NCBI GenBank assembly: GCA_024681875.1
Contig: JAILAA010000197.1
Span: 1 to 6,531, forward strand
Source: Prevotella sp.
Lineage (GTDB): Bacteria > Bacteroidota > Bacteroidia > Bacteroidales > Bacteroidaceae
Length of the DNA stretch: 6,531 nucleotides
Reading direction: 5' to 3'
Of this stretch, positions 1-4,161 are shown piece after piece; the first letter of the stretch is position 1, and every line of letters begins with the position of its first letter. The position numbers and the translations under genes are program-made. The notes beneath the pieces were generated by a model. The model was not told the DNA's origin, did not search any database, and saw only the letters and a list, made by a program, of their open reading frames with translations.

Positions 1-411
1 GATAAAATACGTCTTATTGCAACAATAGCTCCCAAAGGAATGTATTTAGGGCATTCTTGCAAATATATATTGCCTTCAGAAGACGTTTCTCAGGAATGTC
101 TATTAGGATTGTTGAATTCCAAATTAGCCAACTTCTTTTTCCGATGCTTTAGTACTAATAGCAATGTCAATGGTTATGAGATTGAGGCAATCCCAATCTG
201 CAATATTCCCCATGATATTGGTGTGAAGATTGAGGCTAATGTCACAAGCATGATGTCAACAAAAAAGCAGAATCATTCTGCTGATATCTCATGTAAAGAA
301 ACCACTATAGACATCCTCGTCTATCACCTCTACGGCCTGACCTACGATGAAGTCCTCATCGTGGATCCTGAGACTCCCATCACACGAGAAGAGTTTGAAA
401 AGAAATCATAA
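1..411 (+). CDS. C-terminal end of a type IIG (Eco57I/TaqI-like) restriction-modification methylase, 5' truncated by the window
   Basis: The frame is open from base 1 and ends at TAA 409-411, giving 136 residues; the true start lies upstream of the window, and the internal Met at base 40 is not a likely start. The visible part resembles the C-terminal target-recognition region of Eco57I/TaqI-class N6-adenine methylases: a 'LLGLLNSKLANFFFR' helix, then 'STNSNVNGYEIEAIPI', where the specificity domain contacts DNA, and a terminal 'LVYHLYGLTYDEVLIVD' segment ending in 'TPITREEFE', a common ending in this family. The catalytic NPPY motif would be upstream, so methylation and cleavage activity cannot be judged. 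Downstream remnants of other defence-type genes on the same strand suggest it once led an operon. The family call rests on remembered motifs. Confidence 0.75.
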   Translation, partial: DKIRLIATIAPKGMYLGHSCKYILPSEDVSQECLLGLLNSKLANFFFRCFSTNSNVNGYEIEAIPICNIPHDIGVKIEANVTSMMSTKKQNHSADISCKETTIDILVYHLYGLTYDEVLIVDPETPITREEFEKKS

Positions 412-415
412 ACAA

Positions 416-426
416 TAATTCGGAAA
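416..426. repeat. Left direct repeat (probable target-site duplication)
   Basis: TAATTCGGAAA occurs here and again at 648-658, directly flanking the inverted-repeat element at 427-648. The first T of the right copy may belong to the element, so the duplication is 10 or 11 bp. Confidence 0.6.
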
Positions 427-472
427 TAGGGTGTCCAATTTGTTGTTCCCAATTCTTCGCTGTTTATGGAGA

Positions 473-605
473 TACAGACCCCACCCCCGACCCCTCCCCT
501 TGAAGGGAGGGGATTGCCTACGGAGTACTGCCCGCAGAAGGAGGCGGAAGCCACTCCCCTCTTGAACCCTGCCCTTACGGGGAGGGGTAAGGGGTGGGGT
601 CTGTA
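473..605. repeat. Inner GC-rich palindromic repeat unit, 133 bp
   Basis: This unit is nested inside the MITE-like element. Its ends are 27-bp inverted repeats (473-499 against 579-605) matching at 25 of 27 positions, beginning TACAGACCCCACCCC. The left half contains a perfect 8-bp hairpin, CCCCTCCC (491-498) and GGGAGGGG (505-512), with a 6-nt loop. The right half contains the 40-bp sequence shared with 4122-4161. C-rich and G-rich palindromes of this kind are common in Bacteroidetes intergenic regions. It could also weakly terminate transcription coming from the methylase gene, although no T-run follows the hairpin. Confidence 0.65.
549..588. repeat. 40-bp dispersed repeat, copy A
   Basis: This 40-bp stretch, beginning AGCCACTCCCCTCTTG and ending ACGGGGAGGGGT, is identical base for base to 4122-4161. 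Here it forms part of the right arm of the inner palindromic unit. The flanks of the two copies differ on both sides. Confidence 0.9.
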
Positions 606-647
606 ATTTCATTTTAAGCTTATTGAGGCACATCAAATTGGACAGCC

Positions 648-658
648 TAATTCGGAAA
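648..658. repeat. Right direct repeat (probable target-site duplication)
   Basis: This is the second copy of TAATTCGGAAA, identical to 416-426. It is followed by AGAAGT and the ATG of the DUF1016-like remnant, so it also forms part of that gene's leader. Confidence 0.6.
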
Positions 659-664
659 AGAAGT

Positions 665-796
665 ATGGACAATATCATAGAAACGAATAGTCTCCCCACA
701 GAAGAAACTCTGTATAGTGATGTGTGCCAGATAATTGATGGCACAAGAAGCAGAATTGCCACATATCTGAACACAGAGATTTGCATGACAAACTGA
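665..796 (+). pseudogene. N-terminal remnant of a DUF1016/YhcG-like (PDDEXK nuclease) gene
   Basis: ATG 665 opens a 43-codon frame closed by TGA 794-796. The peptide contains 'LYSDVCQIIDGTRSRIATY' followed by 'LNTEICMTN'. This matches the start of the DUF1016 N-terminal domain, where a helix with R.R.A..(L/V)N.E. precedes a conserved Trp and 'GK.I'. The stop falls where that Trp is expected, and the bases after it do not resume the family in any frame I checked, so most of the gene (including the C-terminal nuclease domain) has been deleted. Full-length members are roughly 330-380 residues. In Bacteroidetes these genes often sit in restriction-modification loci, consistent with the neighbours. 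A functional 43-residue peptide is possible but unsupported. Confidence 0.65.
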
Positions 797-855
797 AAAC
801 TGAAGAGAGCCATCGCAATAGCACGAGAACATTATCAACAGCAATAGGAATCCCC

Positions 856-909
856 ATCGTGGATTCGGATACTCCCATCACACGAGAAGGATATGAGCAG
901 GAGCAATAA
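856..909 (+). pseudogene. Second methylase C-terminus, 17-codon remnant
   Basis: From 856 the frame reads 'IVDSDTPITREGYEQEQ' and stops at TAA 907-909. It parallels 'IVDPETPITREEFEKKS' at the end of the intact partial gene (355-411), and the DNA is close too: GTGGAT, then ACTCCCATCACACGAGAAG in both. The frame stays open upstream but the residues before 856 do not look like the methylase. This is either the tail of a deleted second type IIG methylase gene or a duplicated scrap of the first. Confidence 0.6.
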
Positions 910-964
910 TTAGTCACTAAGAAACGTTTGAAGAAAATGAATACGGAGAATAAAAGCATCCTGA

Positions 965-1129
965 CAGCAGATAACGGACATCTATGCAGAGTGCTCATAC
1001 GACTACGACCGCAATTCACCGACAACGCGTGAGTTCTACCAGATGACACGGAACCGTTTCCATTATGCGATCACTGGGCAAGCGACTCCTAAGATAATCT
1101 TCTCTCATGCAGATCATACTAAAATATGA
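965..1129 (+). pseudogene. RhuM-family gene fragment
   Basis: The frame 965-1126 (54 codons, TGA 1127-1129) has no good start; a TGA lies immediately upstream at 962-964. It reads 'ITDIYAECSYDYDRNSPTTR', then 'EFYQMTRNRFHYAITGQ' and ends in 'IIFSHADHTK'. This matches the conserved core of RhuM-family proteins, 'DIYA.S.DYD..S..T..FF...QN..H.AI.G.TA.E.I...AD..K..MGL'. In the next frame an 'NM' follows directly, where the family has 'NMGL', so a frameshift adds to the truncation. RhuM was named from a Salmonella pathogenicity island but is frequent in restriction-modification and mobile loci; its biochemical role is not settled. The fragment is very unlikely to be functional. Confidence 0.7.
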
Positions 1130-1182
1130 GGGAGTAAGATACAAAAACGAGCCCAGAACGAAAGGAACCTGTCTCTTTTTTC

Positions 1183-2505
1183 TCAACGTATGGTTTCTTC
1201 TCGCAGAAAATCGTCCCACTGGCTCTGATAGCCGTTGAAGACGTTGATGTCTACCTCGCCTTGAATACCGCGCACCCTGCCGTCGGCACTGAGTTGCCAA
1301 AAGGCGAGATGCACGTCGGGCTTGTACTCGCCATAACGGGCTATCCACACCTGGTAGTTCTCCTTCAGGTCGGGTGCTTCGGAGAGATACTTGCGCACGA
1401 AACGCTGGTTGACGTAGATGATGGGGCGCACGCCGACACGTGCCTCAACCCTGCCCAGCCACCTTCTCACCTCGTTAAACATTACCTCCACCCCACCCAT
1501 GCTATTAATCTGGGCATCAGACGGTTCAAGGTCGAGCATGGGCGGCAGGTCGCCACGTCTGAAGCAGCTGTTCTGCAAGAAGAAAGAAGCCTGGGCAAGG
1601 GCGCTCTGTCTGGTAGAGAAGAAATGGTAGGCCCCCACAACGATGCGCTGGTTGCGCGCCGCCAGATAATCGGCCATGAAGTAGCGGTTCTTAATCGAGA
1701 TGCCCTCGGTGCTCTTGATATAGGCAAAAGACACAGGATAGTCGACCTCGCCGCTGACACGCTGCTCACTGATGCGATGGCCAAGGCCCGTGATACGCAG
1801 CCTGCACCAGTCAATGGCATATCGCTTGCGCCCCCGTTCATGCTGGTAGCGCGAGAGGTCGATGCCATAGACGCGGTCGGCAGTATAGCGCATACGTTCA
1901 CCCACAAACTTGTCGTTACGCCACTGGCCTACATGAAGGAACGTTGGCGAGATGCCCAGCCCGTAGCCGTTACGCTGGTCCTGATGCCAGTGGCCCTCGT
2001 AGAAGACATCGTCCAACAGCCTACACGCCCCATAGCCTTCAGCTTCAGCAAAGCGGGTCATACTTCCTGCATAGACCATTGCGGTATCGACCCTGAGACC
2101 TCCTACAAGCGTATCGCAGTCGAAGGAGCCAACCACCATCCTACCCCCGCAGTCAGTCAGAAGTCCTGTGCCAGAACGGACAATGCCTCTCCATCGGCCA
2201 ATGTTGAAGATGCTGAGCGGCTGCTGGGGCACATACGACATCAGCGACGAGTCGCCACGCTCGATATAGCTGCTCACAAGCTCGTAGCCCTCGTCGTCGG
2301 CCGAGTGGCGTTCCAGATAATAGGCAATCTCGGCCCAGATGCGGTTCCTGACAATTGCCATACGGGCAGAATCCATAGCCGTCGGCACCCGAACAAGGGG
2401 TTCTGGCTGAGACTCGGTTTCAGCCTGTTTCCCGTCGTCAGTCGGCCTCGATGTGCACCCCGCAATCAATACACCTATTATTATATATAAGAGAATTTTC
2501 TTCAT
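1183..2505 (-). CDS. GH25 lysozyme (N-acetylmuramidase) lipoprotein with MORN-like repeats
   Basis: The product is 440 residues. I chose ATG 2503-2505 because it gives a clean lipoprotein signal: a hydrophobic core at residues 4-15 and lipobox I-A-G-C with Cys17. The longer frame upstream would run through the promoter. Residues 18-45 are a polar linker. About 95-208 contain glycine/aromatic MORN-like repeats, clearest at 'YEGHWHQDQRNGYG' (169-182) and 'HVGQWRNDKFVGE' (191-203). The GH25 domain spans about 212-425: 'YGIDLSRYQ' with Asp216, 'AYIKSTEG' with Glu267, 'PMLDLEP' with Asp325 and Glu327 (the DxE catalytic motif), and 'GEVDIN' near the end. It is predicted to hydrolyse the MurNAc-GlcNAc bond of peptidoglycan while tethered by lipid in the envelope. 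Which membrane face it occupies is not clear; no surface-export signal follows Cys17. The catalytic residues look complete. Confidence 0.93.
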   Translation of the reverse strand: MKKILLYIIIGVLIAGCTSRPTDDGKQAETESQPEPLVRVPTAMDSARMAIVRNRIWAEIAYYLERHSADDEGYELVSSYIERGDSSLMSYVPQQPLSIFNIGRWRGIVRSGTGLLTDCGGRMVVGSFDCDTLVGGLRVDTAMVYAGSMTRFAEAEGYGACRLLDDVFYEGHWHQDQRNGYGLGISPTFLHVGQWRNDKFVGERMRYTADRVYGIDLSRYQHERGRKRYAIDWCRLRITGLGHRISEQRVSGEVDYPVSFAYIKSTEGISIKNRYFMADYLAARNQRIVVGAYHFFSTRQSALAQASFFLQNSCFRRGDLPPMLDLEPSDAQINSMGGVEVMFNEVRRWLGRVEARVGVRPIIYVNQRFVRKYLSEAPDLKENYQVWIARYGEYKPDVHLAFWQLSADGRVRGIQGEVDINVFNGYQSQWDDFLREETIR

Positions 2506-2514
2506 AATCGGGTG

Positions 2515-2522
2515 CAAAATTA
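2515..2522 (-). promoter_or_regulatory. -7 box of the lysozyme promoter
   Basis: On the - strand this reads TAATTTTG, a full match to the Bacteroidetes -7 consensus TAnnTTTG. I see no TTTG at the usual 19-21 bp upstream. The ATG begins only nine bases downstream of the box, so transcription would start within a few bases of the start codon. The mRNA would be almost leaderless if this box is used. Confidence 0.45.
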
Positions 2523-2593
2523 CAAAAGAACTGCTAAATGCCGATGCGTTTCTTGAAAAAATTACAAATTCAACGAAAAAAAACTCCGAAAAA

Positions 2594-2625
2594 TTTGGTG
2601 GGTTCAAAAAAACTGCGTACCTTTG
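2594..2625 (+). promoter_or_regulatory. Promoter of the tRNA-Arg gene
   Basis: TTTG at 2594-2597 and TACCTTTG at 2618-2625 match both boxes of the Bacteroidetes primary sigma promoter (TTTG, then TAnnTTTG) with a 20-bp spacer. The predicted transcript starts about 2632, giving a short leader before the tRNA at 2647. It faces away from the lysozyme promoter. Confidence 0.75.
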
Positions 2626-2646
2626 CACCGCAAATCAGAAAACGGA

Positions 2647-2720
2647 GGTTCCGTAGCTCAACTGAATAGAGCATCTGACTACGGATCAGAAGGTTGTGGG
2701 TTTGAATCCCGCCGGAATCA
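2647..2720 (+). tRNA. tRNA-Arg (anticodon ACG)
   Basis: The 74-nt sequence folds into a full cloverleaf. The acceptor stem GGTTCCG/CGGAATC has one G-U pair. The D stem is GCTC/GAGC, the anticodon stem TCTGA/TCAGA with loop CTACGGA, and the T stem GTGGG/CCCGC with one wobble. The anticodon ACG (2681-2683), normally edited to ICG, reads CGU, CGC and CGA. The discriminator is A2720 and no CCA follows, so the 3' end must be added by CCA-adding enzyme. Several normally invariant tertiary positions are changed: A15 (2661) with T48 (2695), and A19 (2665) with T56 (2703), so the T loop reads TTTGAAT. Both changes keep a complementary pair, so the gene is probably functional. Confidence 0.93.
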
Positions 2721-2730
2721 CGAAAAAGGG

Positions 2731-2758
2731 AATGACTGCCTAACGGCGGTCATTTTCA
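2731..2758 (+). terminator. Intrinsic terminator after tRNA-Arg
   Basis: AATGACTGCC (2731-2740) pairs with GGCGGTCATT (2745-2754) across a TAAC loop, giving a 10-bp stem with a single wobble. TTTCACTTTT follows, a moderate U-rich tail. It lies ten bases beyond the tRNA. Confidence 0.7.
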
Positions 2759-2763
2759 CTTTT

Positions 2764-2994
2764 AGGGCAAAGACTAATATCTCAGCCACCACGCTGTTAC
2801 GGTAGTCGTTGACCAGCGGGAAGTTCTCAGGCCGTGCCTATACCGTCGCGCAAGAAGTTCTCCAGTTCCGGCAACACCTTGTAGAGACAGCCCTCAAAGC
2901 GTCGTTCATTAAGAATCTGTCCGCCATTATCATTGACGCGGAAATGCACATACTGGATATAAGCCCCATGCATGAAGAACTTCGGATAGTTCAT
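2764..2994 (-). pseudogene. Frameshifted remnant of an unrecognised gene
   Basis: ATG 2992-2994 overlaps the TGA of the SGNH-like gene (ATGA arrangement) and opens 55 codons ending at TGA 2827-2829: 'MNYPKFFMHGAYIQYVHFR', then 'FEGCLYKVLPELENFLRDG'. In another frame the sense continues directly as 'PENFPLVNDYRNSVVAE' and 'ILVFALK', spanning the stop. Both halves have protein-like composition, so a single-base indel near 2830 probably broke one longer frame. The second frame stays open to 2718, inside the tRNA and across its terminator, so the real gene end has been lost or replaced near 2764. I do not recognise the family. There is no signal peptide. An intact 55-residue protein is the alternative reading. 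Confidence 0.45.
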
Positions 2995-4046
2995 TTTACA
3001 ATTACTTTGCGCGTTTTCTGCATGTTGGAAATTATATGCAATCCTTTTTGTCGGTGTTGCATGCGTATACCATTAAGGTTGTAATGAAATCCTTGCCTAT
3101 CCCACTGATAGCTGGCAGAGTGTTTCATGTTGATGGTACCGTTAATGATGGAGTTAAGCAAATACGTGAAGATACTGTTAAGAATTTTGTCGGATTCTCC
3201 TGTGGGGTCAGAGAAGGGGTGCCATCCGTCAGGACAGAATTTCTGGTAATAGGTTATGTTTCCATCTTTGTCTGGGTATAGCTTTTCGAAATCAGTATGA
3301 TATAGCGCATTGAGTTCTGCTAAATAGTCCTGTGAATCAGGAATGTATCCATCTGGGATGCCTGTATAGTTCCACGTATCTAAAAGCGGTATATGATAGT
3401 GATTGGCCATCCACGTCAGTACATGGCTTGCCCATAGGCCACGCTTGAGAAAGCCTAACGTGCATGAATTCTGGAAATACCCTCCAACGACCACTAACGC
3501 ATCCGGATTGATGCTTGTAATGAGCCGGTAGATAAAATTAAAGGCACCGATAAAGTTAGTACGATCTTCAGAGTCCCAATCTACGTTTGCTTCCCCTTCG
3601 TTATAGATATTCTCTGTAGAGTTATGGTCGGGGGTATTAAAACCATGGTCTATTACAACAATATCGACATCCTTTACGTAAGGCAGCAAAAGTGTTTCGT
3701 ATGAGGTGCTTTTCCAGAAATTCAGTCTTTCCTCTGTAATGATGCCTTTATTGACGTACTTTCTAAACATCGTCTCTTTTTCTGCGGCAGACATGGTTAA
3801 TGATAACCCTGAAACATAGTCATGAAATTCCAAGTCATCCGACCATTTGCAAAGGAAAGAGGAAGCTACGGCCTTGTTTATACAAACCAGATTGTTTTGC
3901 TCACAAGCCACCTGGGGATATGTGCATCCTTCTGGTATTGATGTTCCTAACCACAGAACCTTTTTGTAGTTTTGTGATTTCAAACTTGCTGAAGACATGA
4001 CACAAAACATCGTCAAAACGAGAAAAGCAAATCTTTCTTTATCCAT
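2991..4046 (-). CDS. Secreted SGNH/GDSL-hydrolase-like protein with Bacteroidetes C-terminal tail
   Basis: The product is 351 residues. Residues 1-20 form a signal peptide: charged MDKER, then the hydrophobic stretch FAFLVLTMFCVMSSA. 'VLWLGTSIPEG' (30-40) resembles SGNH block I with Ser36 as candidate nucleophile. 'DHGFN' (133-137) resembles block III, with Asn137. 'DGWHPF' (273-278) is the block V D-x-x-H with Asp273 and His276. This suggests an esterase or deacetylase acting on an extracellular polysaccharide or glycan; the substrate is unknown. Residues 318-351, with 'YNLNGIR', 'KGLHII' and 'KVIVK', match the short C-terminal tail found on many Bacteroidetes secreted proteins and related to type IX secretion sorting signals. 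By eye the gene is more AT-rich than the lysozyme and AsmA-like genes, which may point to separate acquisition. Confidence 0.75.
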   Translation of the reverse strand: MDKERFAFLVLTMFCVMSSASLKSQNYKKVLWLGTSIPEGCTYPQVACEQNNLVCINKAVASSFLCKWSDDLEFHDYVSGLSLTMSAAEKETMFRKYVNKGIITEERLNFWKSTSYETLLLPYVKDVDIVVIDHGFNTPDHNSTENIYNEGEANVDWDSEDRTNFIGAFNFIYRLITSINPDALVVVGGYFQNSCTLGFLKRGLWASHVLTWMANHYHIPLLDTWNYTGIPDGYIPDSQDYLAELNALYHTDFEKLYPDKDGNITYYQKFCPDGWHPFSDPTGESDKILNSIFTYLLNSIINGTINMKHSASYQWDRQGFHYNLNGIRMQHRQKGLHIISNMQKTRKVIVK

Positions 4047-4067
4047 AGTCCCATATTATTTTCGTTC

Positions 4068-4099
4068 TAAAAGTACTCACTCCACTTTAAAAAGTCAAT
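4068..4099 (-). promoter_or_regulatory. Possible promoter of the SGNH-like gene
   Basis: On the - strand TACTTTTA (4068-4075) matches TAnnTTTG at all but the last base. ATTG (4096-4099) sits 20 bp upstream as a three-of-four match to TTTG. The ATG would follow 21 nt after the -7 box. The match is imperfect; the gene could instead be read from the AsmA-like gene upstream. Confidence 0.35.
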
Positions 4100-4121
4100 A
4101 TAGTCTTCGAACTGTAGCGCC

Positions 4122-4161
4122 AGCCACTCCCCTCTTGAACCCTGCCCTTACGGGGAGGGGT
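4122..4161. repeat. 40-bp dispersed repeat, copy B, overlapping the AsmA-like gene's 3' end
   Basis: This copy is identical to 549-588 over 40 bp. Its last 14 bases (4148-4161) supply the stop codon and the final codons of the AsmA-like gene on the - strand. Beyond it, 4162-4180 continues GC-rich with CCC-TTT-GGG and GGCGGGGTGG, resembling the GC-rich end of the inner unit at 473-605 but diverged from it. Only one half of that palindromic unit is present here. Confidence 0.9.

Larger units (their letters stand above)
427..648. mobile_element. MITE-like non-autonomous element, about 222 bp
   Basis: The ends are inverted repeats: 428-445 and the reverse complement of 631-648 match at 16 of 18 positions and share the core TGTCCAATTTG (432-442 against 634-644). 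Similarity continues weakly inward. Direct repeats AATTCGGAAA lie immediately outside both ends (417-426 and 649-658). Removing the element plus one repeat leaves the methylase stop codon 21 nt from the ATG at 665, with an A/G-rich leader, which is normal operon spacing. I see no transposase; the interior is taken up by a second, GC-rich inverted-repeat unit (473-605). Mobilisation in trans by an IS with matching ends is inference, and the IS family cannot be named from this window. Confidence 0.6.

Noticed and set aside
406..1049. - strand open frames across the decayed locus (406-813, 675-1049)
   Set aside because: Their translations are low-complexity or Cys/Ser/Leu-rich and antisense to recognisable DUF1016, methylase and RhuM remnants; part crosses the palindromic repeat.
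1261..2490. Long + strand open frame (409 codons) opposite the lysozyme gene
   Set aside because: The opposite strand encodes a GH25 domain with all key motifs and a lipobox. The + strand frame has no recognisable domain and is a shadow of a GC-rich gene.
2506..2628. Longer N-terminus for the lysozyme starting at 2628
   Set aside because: It would run through the -7 box and the divergent tRNA promoter and place the lipoprotein signal 41 residues inside the protein.
2647..2720. tRNA as an integration (att) site
   Set aside because: No second copy of the tRNA 3' end and no integrase gene is present in the window, although the decayed genes nearby made it worth checking.
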